Shown here: positions 1-6,847 of the stretch, one piece after another
How the letters are laid out: the number at the start of each line of letters is the position of its first letter
Numbering within the stretch: position 1 is the stretch's first letter
Assembly: GCA_958350755.1 (NCBI GenBank)
Contig: CATWID010000022.1
Span: forward strand, 1 to 28,315
Source of the DNA: an uncultured Collinsella sp.
GTDB lineage: Bacteria; Actinomycetota; Coriobacteriia; Coriobacteriales; Coriobacteriaceae
Direction: 5' to 3'
Length of the DNA: 28,315 bases
Position numbers and translations under genes: made by a program
Notes under the pieces: generated by a model
What the model saw: only the letters and a program-made list of their open reading frames with translations
Told to the model about the DNA's origin: nothing
Database searches by the model: none

Positions 1-1
1 T

Positions 2-56
2 GAGGCCGGAGCTTTGGCTCCGGCCTCTCCATATAAGGGCTCGGCTTTGCCGAGCC
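2..56. terminator. Two tandem GC-rich hairpins at the window edge
   Basis: Two perfect small hairpins are visible. The first has 11-bp arms at 2-12 and 17-27 with a TTTG loop, and the second has 8-bp arms at 38-45 and 49-56 with a TTT loop. Neither is followed by a convincing T-run, so they may be terminators of a gene lying before the window or just structured repeats. The upstream gene is not visible, so this stays open. Confidence 0.4.
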
Positions 57-116
57 ACCAAATTTGCATAAGCCCCAGAACATGTTTGAGAACTGTGCCT
101 GGAGTATGTGTTGGTA

Positions 117-241
117 GGCCCCGAATCGGTGTTGCCTCCCGGCGCATTCCGCAGGGGGAGCGATATTTTGCAGCACGAAGTGCGTAGCAAAATATCGCTC
201 ATGCCCGAGGACGCGCCGGGAGGCAACACCGATTCGGGGCC
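117..241. repeat. Long perfect inverted repeat (nested hairpin), 125 bp
   Basis: The outer arms at 117-145 and 213-241 are perfect 29-bp reverse complements. An inner pair of perfect 14-bp arms sits at 158-171 and 187-200, and a small 4-bp hairpin (GCAC/GTGC, 173-176 and 180-183) closes the tip. Two unpaired 12-nt stretches (146-157 and 201-212) separate outer and inner stems and carry TTCCGCAG and ATGCCCGAGGAC, which recur in the element at 9671-9754. There is no T-run and no open reading frame worth calling. It lies about 40 bp before the tRNA-Leu promoter. Function unknown; it could be a non-autonomous mobile element or a structured RNA. Confidence 0.85.
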
Positions 242-279
242 GGACATACAGATTTACCTGCGCTTTTACAAATTCGTAA

Positions 280-328
280 ACTTTTTTCAAAAAAGTGCTT
301 GCACAGTTCTCGAATCATAGGTTATTAT
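280..328 (+). promoter_or_regulatory. Promoter of tRNA-Leu with upstream A/T palindrome
   Basis: A -35 box TTGCAC (299-304) and a -10 box TATTAT (323-328) with an 18-bp spacer lie about 58 bp before the tRNA. Directly upstream is the palindrome ACTTTTTT-C-AAAAAAGT (280-296). The same arrangement, AAAAAAGT, two bases, then TTGC, precedes the two tRNA-Gly genes (3754-3801 and 6227-6274), which supports a shared stable-RNA promoter design; the A-tract may act as an UP element. Confidence 0.7.
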
Positions 329-385
329 CTTCCTCGTTGAACGCGCGGGTCCAACAAAACGAACCGCAAATCAACAACATAGCAT

Positions 386-475
386 GTCGGAGTGGCGGAA
401 TTGGCAGACGCGCTAGCTTGAGGTGCTAGTGACCGCTTTTTGGTCATGCGGGTTCAAGTCCCGCCTCCGACACCA
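386..475 (+). tRNA. tRNA-Leu (anticodon GAG)
   Basis: The acceptor stem GTCGGAG pairs with CTCCGAC (465-471), followed by discriminator A and an encoded CCA (473-475). The anticodon stem CTAGC/GCTAG encloses the loop TTGAGGT, giving anticodon GAG. A long variable arm (around 433-447) is typical of a leucine tRNA, and the T arm GCGGGTTCAAGTCCCGC is clear. Length is 90 nt. Confidence 0.97.
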
Positions 476-486
476 TCGCATTTGAG

Positions 487-508
487 AAGCCTCTTCGGAG
501 GCTTTTTT
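487..508 (+). terminator. Intrinsic terminator after tRNA-Leu
   Basis: A 7-bp stem AAGCCTC/GAGGCTT with a TTCG tetraloop is followed by a run of T. It ends only about 27 nt before the next start codon, so the downstream phosphatase has no obvious room for its own promoter behind it. Confidence 0.85.
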
Positions 509-534
509 GTTACCGATAGACGGTGGGGTCCACG

Positions 535-2880
535 ATGGAAACGCTTGAACGCAACGAGTGGGCAGACGTTGCCCAACTAGTCGAGATCACGAGCGATGCT
601 GTCATCATCTGCGAGCTCGACGGAACCATTCTGCATGTGAATAATCGCTTACTTGGTTTGATGTGCGAGGAACGCGCCGACGTCATCGGCGGAGATGTTA
701 AAGACGTCCTGTACTCGTCCGCTTTTGAACGTGCGACGGAACATCGTCTGCCATTTGAAACTGATGGCTCCGAGAACGAACTGATGCTCAAGCTGAGTGA
801 CGGCTCTTTTATTCCCGTCTTGGTTCGTGCGGGCTCCGTAACGCCTCCACACATCTTTGGGCGCCGCGCACCACGTGTCCTGGTGGCGCTTCACAGTATC
901 GAGGAACAGTATTCTCACGACCGGCAACTCAAGCGTGCGCTTTCGGAGCTTAGAGTGGCGAACAAGCGCCTCTCTGGCACGCTCTCGGTCATTATGAGTA
1001 CCGTGGGCTCCGATGAGCTGCCCAGCCTACTTGATACCGTTTTGAACCAGCTTGTAGGAACGCTCGATGCTTCGGGTGCCGCTATCTATTTTTCTGAGAG
1101 CGGTGGTTTTAAACTTCGCGGTGTTTCCAAGGAGCTGTACGACAGCTACCTGCCTGAGTTTTTGCCGTATGGCGCTGGCATTCCGACGTATGTTCTTCGT
1201 GAGTCGCGTGCCTGTCGCTTGTCGATTCAACAGGACCTTGAGGGTGATAAGGTCGCCTCCGGTATGTTCATGGATCTGGACAATCGTTCTAAGCACCTGT
1301 TGCGCATGCAGGATATGCCTCCGTACCGCAGCGAGATCTGTCTTCCCGTTTTTTACGGTACGCAGATCCTTGGCGTGCTGGAAGTTGGTTGGAAACGCCC
1401 TCAGGCACCGCTCGCCTATGACGTTAATGTGCTCGAGGTCATTTGCGATTACCTGTCTATCCAGCTGGTCGGCATGGCATCGAGCCTTCGCTCCCGTCGC
1501 ACGGCCGAGCTTGGCCGCTCGCTCAATGTCTTGCGTGACGAGTTGTTTACCTTTCTAGACGATTCCGCCGCGGCTACCCAGGCGGTATCGTCCGAGATCT
1601 GCAATATGCTCAACTGCCATTTTTGCCCTATTGAGTATGACGCCAGTCTGGATTCCTACGTCATAGATTTTGAAGGCGGCAGTCGCGTTGCTTTGCCGGA
1701 CGATCCCGAGAAGCTTTTCTTTTCCACGACGGCGCCAGCGGCACGTCTGGGGGCTGGCCCTGATGGCTTTGAGGCATCTGTTTTGGGCGGCACGAGCGCC
1801 GAGGACCTTAAACACGTCCGTATAACTCGCGTTGACGAATCGATGCCTATGGGAGGCTGGCTTAGGGCGCATGGCCTGCCTTGCCAGGGTCTCTACGTCG
1901 ACGCCGGCATCGAGGCGGGGCGCCCGCGCTCTGAGGGCGATGGCAAGCACAGTAACGACGCGATCGTTCCTGCTTCTGTTGCGAAGGGGCCGACGACGCG
2001 TGCGCTGCTGCTTCGTGATGGTAGCCAAGAGCCGATTGATGATCTTGAATATGACTACTTGGTGCACTTGGCGCATGACTTTGAACTGATCTACGAAGGC
2101 GAATCTCAAAAGCGCGAGGAGCGCCATATCGCTCAGACCCTCCAGATTGGCATGAGAAATTCCCTGGGGGATGTTCCGGGAATCGCCGCCGATTCGGTGT
2201 ACCTGTCGGCCACGAACTCGGCGTTGGTCGGCGGCGATTTCTATACGCTCATCCGTCTTCCCGACGACTGCGCCGTCATGATTCTGGGCGATGTGTCTGG
2301 CAAAGGCATTGAGGCTGCATCGATGTCCGCGCTCGTCAAGACGGCCCTGACGGCATATGCCTGGGAGGGCGCTGGACCGGCCCGCATGGCACGCTCCCTT
2401 AACAGCATGCTCATGGGCTTCTCGAGGGTCGAGACGTTCGTGACGGCCTTTATCGCCAAGATTGACCTTAAAACCGGACGCGCAACGTATTGTTCGGCGG
2501 GCCATCCTCCGACCATGGTCATCAGGCCAGAGTCGATGCCGCTGGGTGGCGGCGAGGCCCGTGGGGGAGAGGTCGAGCTGCTTGGATGCCAATCGGGCGT
2601 AATTGGTGCATTTGAGAGCATGGTTTACGAGACGGGCGTGTTTACGTTCGCTCCTGGCGACATGCTCTTCATGTATACGGATGGAACGATTGAGGCCCGC
2701 GACCGCACCGGAGCGTTCTTTGGCGAGCAGCGCCTTCGTGATCTTCTGCTCTCTGTCTCGGGTGAGGGCGTATCGGGAATCTGCGGCAAGGTCTTGGGCG
2801 AGCTCGACCGATTTACCGAATCGGCGCTGGACGATGACATCGCATTAGTGTCCCTTGAGTTTTTGCGGGGCCGGTCCTAA
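535..2880 (+). CDS. PAS/GAF-domain SpoIIE-type serine phosphatase (PP2C-like, RsbU/RsbP class)
   Basis: This 781-residue protein should remove phosphate from a STAS-domain anti-sigma antagonist in response to a sensed signal. An N-terminal PAS-like region covers about residues 8-75, a GAF domain about 165-315, a second poorly defined sensor-like region about 330-520, and a SpoIIE phosphatase domain about 560-781. Visible phosphatase motifs are VGGDFY, GDVSGKG, FVTAF, SAGHPP, YTDGTIEAR and a C-terminal DDDIALV, which supply the metal-binding aspartates. No transmembrane segment is apparent, so it is probably cytoplasmic. I prefer ATG 535 because GGTGGGG (522-528) fits as its ribosome binding site; a GTG at 523 would lie inside that site. 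The next gene, 81 bp on, encodes its likely substrate. No separate promoter is seen, so read-through from tRNA-Leu is possible. Confidence 0.9.
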   Translation: METLERNEWADVAQLVEITSDAVIICELDGTILHVNNRLLGLMCEERADVIGGDVKDVLYSSAFERATEHRLPFETDGSENELMLKLSDGSFIPVLVRAGSVTPPHIFGRRAPRVLVALHSIEEQYSHDRQLKRALSELRVANKRLSGTLSVIMSTVGSDELPSLLDTVLNQLVGTLDASGAAIYFSESGGFKLRGVSKELYDSYLPEFLPYGAGIPTYVLRESRACRLSIQQDLEGDKVASGMFMDLDNRSKHLLRMQDMPPYRSEICLPVFYGTQILGVLEVGWKRPQAPLAYDVNVLEVICDYLSIQLVGMASSLRSRRTAELGRSLNVLRDELFTFLDDSAAATQAVSSEICNMLNCHFCPIEYDASLDSYVIDFEGGSRVALPDDPEKLFFSTTAPAARLGAGPDGFEASVLGGTSAEDLKHVRITRVDESMPMGGWLRAHGLPCQGLYVDAGIEAGRPRSEGDGKHSNDAIVPASVAKGPTTRALLLRDGSQEPIDDLEYDYLVHLAHDFELIYEGESQKREERHIAQTLQIGMRNSLGDVPGIAADSVYLSATNSALVGGDFYTLIRLPDDCAVMILGDVSGKGIEAASMSALVKTALTAYAWEGAGPARMARSLNSMLMGFSRVETFVTAFIAKIDLKTGRATYCSAGHPPTMVIRPESMPLGGGEARGGEVELLGCQSGVIGAFESMVYETGVFTFAPGDMLFMYTDGTIEARDRTGAFFGEQRLRDLLLSVSGEGVSGICGKVLGELDRFTESALDDDIALVSLEFLRGRS

Positions 2881-2961
2881 ACAGCGACGCTGGGCGCGCC
2901 GAATCCGCACGGTTGCGGAAAGGCATGCATCGAACAAGCTCTTTTGGGGAACCATGGTCGT

Positions 2962-3708
2962 ATGAATGAGTGGAATGACATAGCGGTTTTGACGCCACCA
3001 GGCGATATCGACATCGCCACGGTGCCTGCGCTGCGTCGGCGGTTGGATGCTTTGATTGGCCGCGGCGTGCGTCGTGTCGTCATCAACTGTCAGGCTGTTA
3101 GCTTTATCGATTCGACGGGCTTGGCATTCCTGCTTACGCGCGCTCGTGAGCTCATGAGGCGAGAAGGCCTGCTTTCGCTCGTCAATGCATCAGGTGAAGT
3201 TGTTCGCTTTTTGGAGATTGCTCGTCTTGTCGATATCCTTCATGTCGCGGGGCCGGCACGGGAGTCTATTCCCGCCATTCCGGTGGGGGAGCTGCCTCGC
3301 TGGAGTAAGAGCGTCGAGGTCCGTCAGGGTATCGAGAATCTTCCATACTACCGACATCGCATCGCCGAACTCCTTGAATCGCTTCCGTTGCGCCGTGACG
3401 AGCGCTACGATGTCGCATTGGCGTCGGGGGAGGCACTGGGTAATGCCTATGACCATGCGGGCGGTATCGGGTGCGTCCTGACGGTTCAGGCCTATGGCGA
3501 TCGCGTTGTGGTTGAGGTGCTTGATCGAGGTGCTGGCTATTCTATCGATGAAACGAGCGAGCCGGTCGCATCCGAGGAACGCGGCCGCGGTATCAAGCTT
3601 ATGCGTATGCTCGTCGATAACGTGGAGGTTGCTCGTCGTACGGACGGCGCCGGCACGCGCGTGCAGATGGTGAAGCTGTTTAGCGGAGCGCTGGAATCGT
3701 GTGCCTAG
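2962..3708 (+). CDS. STAS domain - HATPase (RsbV-RsbW type) fusion protein
   Basis: The 248-residue protein joins two partner-switching components that are normally separate. Residues about 5-105 form a STAS anti-sigma antagonist domain with the phospho-acceptor motif FIDSTGLAFL. Residues about 115-245 form a GHKL histidine-kinase-like ATPase of the RsbW/SpoIIAB kind: N-box EALGNAYDHA, G1 motif DRGAGY, G2 region RGRGIKL and a late GTRV. The preceding gene encodes a matching SpoIIE phosphatase, so the pair could form a complete phosphorylation cycle. No sigma factor gene lies in the window. The start at ATG 2962 has GGGGAA ten bases upstream; a TTG at 2944 would add six residues and lacks a good site. 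The kinase may phosphorylate its own STAS domain or that of a partner; this is inference. Confidence 0.88.
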   Translation: MNEWNDIAVLTPPGDIDIATVPALRRRLDALIGRGVRRVVINCQAVSFIDSTGLAFLLTRARELMRREGLLSLVNASGEVVRFLEIARLVDILHVAGPARESIPAIPVGELPRWSKSVEVRQGIENLPYYRHRIAELLESLPLRRDERYDVALASGEALGNAYDHAGGIGCVLTVQAYGDRVVVEVLDRGAGYSIDETSEPVASEERGRGIKLMRMLVDNVEVARRTDGAGTRVQMVKLFSGALESCA

Positions 3709-3753
3709 CCAATCGCTTTAGCGCGTTTAGCTACTAAGAACATGCGGCAGACA

Positions 3754-3801
3754 AGTTTTTTGAAAAAAGTACTTGCGTCTTTTGGACAACTCGCGTAAAT
3801 T
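3754..3801 (+). promoter_or_regulatory. Promoter of first tRNA-Gly
   Basis: TTGCGT (3773-3778) and TAAATT (3796-3801) are separated by 17 bp. The A/T palindrome AGTTTTTTGAAAAAAGT (3754-3770) ends two bases before the -35 box, exactly as at the tRNA-Leu promoter. Confidence 0.75.
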
Positions 3802-3813
3802 AATAACCCGCAA

Positions 3814-3889
3814 GCGGACATGGCTCAGTTGGTAGAGCACAACCTTGCCAAGGTTGGGGTCGCGGGTTCGAGCCCCGTTGTCCGCTCCA
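3814..3889 (+). tRNA. tRNA-Gly (anticodon GCC), copy 1
   Basis: The acceptor stem GCGGACA/TGTCCGC, discriminator T and encoded CCA (3887-3889) are all present. The anticodon stem CAACC/GGTTG encloses TTGCCAA, giving GCC. The sequence is identical over its 76 nt to the copy at 6287-6362. Its last 18 bases plus one following A are repeated at 4059-4077. Confidence 0.97.
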
Positions 3890-3897
3890 AACGCAAC

Positions 3898-3927
3898 AGC
3901 CCGACTACTACGGTAGCCGGGCTTTTT
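3898..3927 (+). terminator. Terminator-like hairpin after tRNA-Gly copy 1
   Basis: Arms 3898-3908 and 3913-3923 pair over 11 positions with one mismatch and a TACG loop, followed by TTTTT. It lies inside the segment bounded by the two tRNA 3'-end copies, so it may have come with that segment. Confidence 0.75.
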
Positions 3928-3944
3928 CGTACCCATCGTATGGG

Positions 3945-3970
3945 CTCGAACCCGAGAGGGAGCGAGCGTT
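3945..3970. repeat. 26-nt direct repeat, copy 1
   Basis: This stretch starts CTCGAACCCGAGAGGG and is repeated exactly at 4290-4315. Its first bases resemble the complement of a tRNA T arm, which suggests it derives from a tRNA 3' region in the opposite orientation. Confidence 0.8.
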
Positions 3971-4084
3971 AAGCAAACGCGGAGCGTTTGTAGCGAGCTG
4001 GCGAGGACGCCGACAGGCGACCGAAGCCGGTGCGGATCCGCGAAGCGGATACGCAGACGCCCCGTTGTCCGCTCCAACTATCTT

Positions 4085-4111
4085 ACGCGGTTCTAACGAA
4101 CCGCGTTTTTT
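4085..4111 (+). terminator. Second terminator downstream of tRNA-Gly
   Basis: A perfect 9-bp stem ACGCGGTTC/GAACCGCGT with a TAAC loop is followed by six T. It starts eight bases after the duplicated tRNA 3' end, so it may be the original tRNA-Gly terminator displaced by the inserted segment. Confidence 0.85.
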
Positions 4112-4122
4112 GTTGACGCTGC

Positions 4123-4226
4123 GCGAGCCCCGGGCACCCCATCTTGCCCCTCAATCGTCGGTCGCGTACATAAAGTACGCTTCCCTCCTCTTTCGCGGCA
4201 ACTTGGGGCACCCGGAGCCCGCTCGC
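4123..4226. repeat. Long imperfect inverted repeat
   Basis: Outer 6-bp arms GCGAGC/GCTCGC (4123-4128, 4221-4226) enclose 19-nt arms at 4130-4148 and 4197-4215 that match at 15 of 19 positions, and a perfect inner hairpin GCGTAC-ATAAA-GTACGC (4164-4180). No reading frame or T-run accompanies it. Its role is unknown. Confidence 0.6.
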
Positions 4227-4289
4227 TGTCGTGGCCGGAGGAGTGGGCCTTCCGTTCTTTTCACTGATCGATCGATTCGTCCCAGGAGA

Positions 4290-4315
4290 CTCGAACCCGA
4301 GAGGGAGCGAGCGTT
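4290..4315. repeat. 26-nt direct repeat, copy 2
   Basis: This is an exact copy of 3945-3970. It lies about 100 bp before the glucosidase start. The flanking bases differ from copy 1 after this stretch. Confidence 0.8.
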
Positions 4316-4357
4316 TGGGGCGTGGCTGTGGCGTTGTTTGCCGCGAATGTCCGCTTT

Positions 4358-4410
4358 GGGCGTATCATCGTGGGCATCTCGCATAACCTCGTTGCAAGGG
4401 AGATACGCCC
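4358..4410 (+). promoter_or_regulatory. Inverted repeat flanking the glucosidase ribosome binding site
   Basis: GGGCGTATC (4358-4366) and GATACGCCC (4402-4410) are perfect 9-bp reverse complements. The right arm directly abuts the start codon and the ribosome binding site AAGGGAG lies just before it. It may be a regulator's operator pair or an RNA stem controlling translation. Confidence 0.45.
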
Positions 4411-4411
4411 C

Positions 4412-6145
4412 ATGGCTACAGAAAAGTCTTCTTCGCGCTCATGGATGTCCGACGCCGCGATCTATCAGATCTACCCGCGCTCGTTTAAGGATTCGACTGG
4501 TTCGGGTCTGGGCGATATCGCGGGCATTACCCAGCAGATGGACTATCTTGAGCGGCTGGGTATCGAGGCCATCTGGCTGAGCCCGTTTTACCCATCGCCT
4601 CTTGTTGATGGCGGCTATGATGTGGCGGACTACTGCGATGTCGACCCACGTCTCGGGTCGCTTGACGACTTCGATGACATGATCACTGCGGCTCACGCGC
4701 ACGGCATCAAGGTCATCGTCGACATCGTGCCCAACCATTCGTCCAACCAGCACCCCTGGTTCAAAGCCGCTCTTGCCGCCGGCCCCGGATCACCCGAGCG
4801 CGCCCGTTATATCTTCCGCGATGGTCGCGGCGAGCACGGCGAGCTGCCTCCCACCAATTGGAATGCCAACTTTGGCGGCCCCGCCTGGACGCGTGTTGCG
4901 GACGGTCAGTGGTATCTGCACATGTTTACGCCCGAGCAACCGGACTTTGACTGGTCATGCCCCGAGGTTCACGCGTTCTTTTGCGACGTCCTGGCGTTTT
5001 GGAGCGATCGAGGCGTCGATGGCTTTCGCATTGATGTGGCGCACGGTCTCGCCAAGGATCTCGACCGCGATGACCTCGACCGGTGGCATCTCGCCGAGGG
5101 CGATGACATGGTTGGCGACGGCACCCATCCGCTGTGGGACCGCAACGAGGTCCATGAGATCTATCGCGAGTGGCGCCGCGTGTTCGACCGCTATAATCCG
5201 CCGCGCAGCGCCGTTGCCGAGGCATGGGTGCTGCCCGAGCGCCAGTATCTCTACGCGCGTCCCAGCGAGCTTGGCCAGACATTCAACTTTGAGTTTGCCA
5301 AGGCCACTTGGACCTATGATGACATGCACGCTGCAATCGAGGAGGGCTTGAAGGCGGCTATCGAATCCAATTCTGCCTCGACCTGGGTACTCTCCAACCA
5401 CGACGTGCCGCGCGTGGCGACGCGCTATGCCCTGCCGCAAATCAAGGCGACGCGCTACCACCAGATTGCGCTCGACTGGCTCTTACGCGACGGGTCGTCT
5501 TATGACGAGGACCGCGAACTCGGTGAGCGCCGCGCGCGGGCGGCCCTTTTGCTTGAGCTGGCGCTTCCGGGCTCGGCATACGTGTATCAGGGTGAGGAGC
5601 TCGGCCTTTTTGAGGTGGCTGACATTCCGTGGGCTGCACTCGAAGATCCCACTGCGACCAATACGCACGGACCGAAGCGCGAGAAGGGGCGCGACGGCTG
5701 TCGTGTGCCCCTGCCGTGGGTGGCGGCGGACGATCCCGCGCAGGGCGGATCGTTTGGGTTTTCACCGGCGGACGCCGATGCGGCGCCCCATCTGCCACAG
5801 CCTGCATGGTTTTCCGATTACGCTGCCGATAGGGAAGAAGCGGACCCGACATCGATGCTTGCGCTCTATCGCGACGCCCTCTGGCTGCGGCGCAAGCTGC
5901 GCGGGTGCGCCAACGATCTTGCGTGGCTCAATCTCGACGGGCGCACCGGCCTTGCGGATGGTGCCGAGGGCGCTGAGGGTGGCGTCATCGCCTATCGCCG
6001 CGACAACGGCTGGGCGTGTGTGACGAACTTCGGCGCAGTACCCGTGGAGCTGCCGGCGGGCAGAGTCCTGCTCACCTCATCACCGCTTGCAGACGGCAGG
6101 CTCGCGCAGGACAGCTCTGCCTGGATCATGCTCGGTGAGATATAG
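4412..6145 (+). CDS. Alpha-glucosidase / oligo-1,6-glucosidase, GH13 family
   Basis: This 577-residue cytoplasmic enzyme (no signal peptide) should release glucose from small alpha-glucosides such as isomaltose, maltose or related oligosaccharides. The GH13 barrel starts at once (AAIYQIYPRSF, residues 15-25). Conserved regions are DIVPNH (104-109), GFRIDVAHG with nucleophile Asp208, AEAWV with acid/base Glu270, and SNHD with His330-Asp331. Family members are about 550-600 residues, so it is full length. The start ATG 4412 has AAGGGAG about nine bases upstream; an in-frame upstream extension to 4322 is unlikely. It stands alone between tRNA genes, with no transporter or regulator beside it. 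Exact substrate cannot be told from sequence; trehalose-phosphate hydrolase is a less likely alternative. Confidence 0.92.
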   Translation: MATEKSSSRSWMSDAAIYQIYPRSFKDSTGSGLGDIAGITQQMDYLERLGIEAIWLSPFYPSPLVDGGYDVADYCDVDPRLGSLDDFDDMITAAHAHGIKVIVDIVPNHSSNQHPWFKAALAAGPGSPERARYIFRDGRGEHGELPPTNWNANFGGPAWTRVADGQWYLHMFTPEQPDFDWSCPEVHAFFCDVLAFWSDRGVDGFRIDVAHGLAKDLDRDDLDRWHLAEGDDMVGDGTHPLWDRNEVHEIYREWRRVFDRYNPPRSAVAEAWVLPERQYLYARPSELGQTFNFEFAKATWTYDDMHAAIEEGLKAAIESNSASTWVLSNHDVPRVATRYALPQIKATRYHQIALDWLLRDGSSYDEDRELGERRARAALLLELALPGSAYVYQGEELGLFEVADIPWAALEDPTATNTHGPKREKGRDGCRVPLPWVAADDPAQGGSFGFSPADADAAPHLPQPAWFSDYAADREEADPTSMLALYRDALWLRRKLRGCANDLAWLNLDGRTGLADGAEGAEGGVIAYRRDNGWACVTNFGAVPVELPAGRVLLTSSPLADGRLAQDSSAWIMLGEI

Positions 6146-6226
6146 GGGTCTCTTGCGGCGAGCTTGCGTTTGCCTGCGCCTTCCGCGGCGGCTGATGTCT
6201 TCGCGAGGTTCGCGAGGGCGTCGCAA

Positions 6227-6274
6227 AACTTTTCAAAAAAAGTTCTTGCATAGGATGCGGGCATCACGTAAGAT
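6227..6274 (+). promoter_or_regulatory. Promoter of second tRNA-Gly / tRNA-Val
   Basis: TTGCAT (6246-6251) and TAAGAT (6269-6274) are 17 bp apart. AACTTTTC followed by AAAAAAAGT (6227-6243) precedes the -35 box by two bases, matching the other two tRNA promoters. Confidence 0.75.
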
Positions 6275-6286
6275 TAATCCTCGTAA

Positions 6287-6362
6287 GCGGACATGGCTCA
6301 GTTGGTAGAGCACAACCTTGCCAAGGTTGGGGTCGCGGGTTCGAGCCCCGTTGTCCGCTCCA
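6287..6362 (+). tRNA. tRNA-Gly (anticodon GCC), copy 2
   Basis: The 76 nt are identical to 3814-3889, with acceptor GCGGACA/TGTCCGC, loop TTGCCAA and encoded CCA. Here the 3' end is followed after three bases by tRNA-Val, without the inserted segment seen at copy 1. Confidence 0.97.
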
Positions 6363-6365
6363 TTT

Positions 6366-6440
6366 GGGCGTTTAGCTCAGGGGGAGAGCGCTTCCCTGAC
6401 ACGGAAGAGGTCAGAAGTTCAAATCTTCTAACGCCCACCA
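6366..6440 (+). tRNA. tRNA-Val (anticodon GAC)
   Basis: The acceptor GGGCGTT pairs with AACGCCC, followed by A and CCA. The anticodon stem CTTCC/GGAAG encloses CTGACAC, giving GAC. It is co-transcribed with tRNA-Gly copy 2, only three bases apart. Confidence 0.97.
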
Positions 6441-6448
6441 AATGTTCG

Positions 6449-6480
6449 CAGCCCAGAGGCTATGTCCTCTGGGCTGTTTT
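6449..6480 (+). terminator. Terminator of the tRNA-Gly/tRNA-Val unit
   Basis: The stem CAGCCCAGAGG/CCTCTGGGCTG (6449-6459 and 6466-6476) with a short loop is followed by TTTTG-TTTTG. Confidence 0.85.
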
Positions 6481-6485
6481 GTTTT

Positions 6486-6522
6486 GGTTGCCAAATGTGT
6501 CGCCAAATACGTCACCAAATTT
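6486..6522. repeat. Three 12-bp tandem repeats in the tRNA-Val 3' flank
   Basis: Three adjacent 12-bp units carry the core GYCRCCAAAT or GTTGCCAAAT in the same orientation. They lie just after the tRNA-Val terminator. They might be regulator-binding iterons or the remnant of an integrated element, but no integrase is recognisable. Confidence 0.45.
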
Positions 6523-6728
6523 CGAGTTTTTGATCTTCCGGGATGCTTCTCAGTAGTCATCCGGGGAAACTCTCATCTTCTCCGTTTGCATACACATATC
6601 TTTCAAGGACTCGTGCCGCGGTTGCATGAGGCTCGGCAAGGCACGACCGCAACATGTTGGTCAAGCATTATCTTTTGGATTCTTTTGGCGTGAGCGGCTT
6701 GGTTTTGGTAGGATTTGTCAGCGGCTTG

Positions 6729-6800
6729 ACTAAGGGGGTTTTATAACTGCCATGCAGGTAGCCGTGTTGGTAACGTTTTACCGACTTGCCAAGAGCCCCT
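6729..6800. other. Possible three-stem structured region
   Basis: An outer A-GGGG/CCCC-T pairing (about 6731-6737 with 6793-6799), a CTGC-CAT-GCAG hairpin and a GTTGGTAA/TTACCGAC hairpin could form a three-way arrangement. It lies upstream of the nrdD promoter. The rest of 6523-6847 shows no gene I can support. Confidence 0.3.
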
Positions 6801-6847
6801 CATAATTAATGCGTCTGCAAAATGACCAATTGCTTTGACCTGCTGAA

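Larger units (their letters stand above)
3872..4077. repeat. Segment bounded by a 19-bp direct repeat of the tRNA-Gly 3' end
   Basis: The 19 bp at 3872-3890 (the end of tRNA-Gly) are repeated exactly at 4059-4077. The 168 bp between them hold a terminator (3898-3927), a 26-nt sequence (3945-3970) found again at 4290-4315, and short palindromes around AAACGCGGAGCGTTT and ATCCGCGAAGCGGAT. A second terminator (4085-4111) follows the second copy. This is what a small insertion at a tRNA att site would leave, but no integrase is present, and recombination between tRNA genes could also do it. Confidence 0.6.

Noticed and set aside
117..241. Rho-independent terminator
   Set aside because: The stem is far longer than a terminator and no T-run follows on either strand.
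1555..2592. Long open frame (345 codons) on the minus strand inside the phosphatase gene
   Set aside because: It lies antisense to a protein with clear PP2C motifs, has no recognisable domain and no ribosome binding site; it is a by-product of high G+C codon use.
3727..4077. 116-codon minus-strand frame over tRNA-Gly
   Set aside because: It reads through the complement of a tRNA gene and its terminator, a frequent false gene call.
4059..4077. A third tRNA-Gly gene
   Set aside because: Only the last 19 bases of the tRNA are present; the rest of the cloverleaf is missing.
6441..6700. Remnant prophage integrase next to tRNA-Val
   Set aside because: The repeats at a tRNA 3' flank suggested it, but no integrase motif or att duplication of tRNA-Val could be found in any frame.
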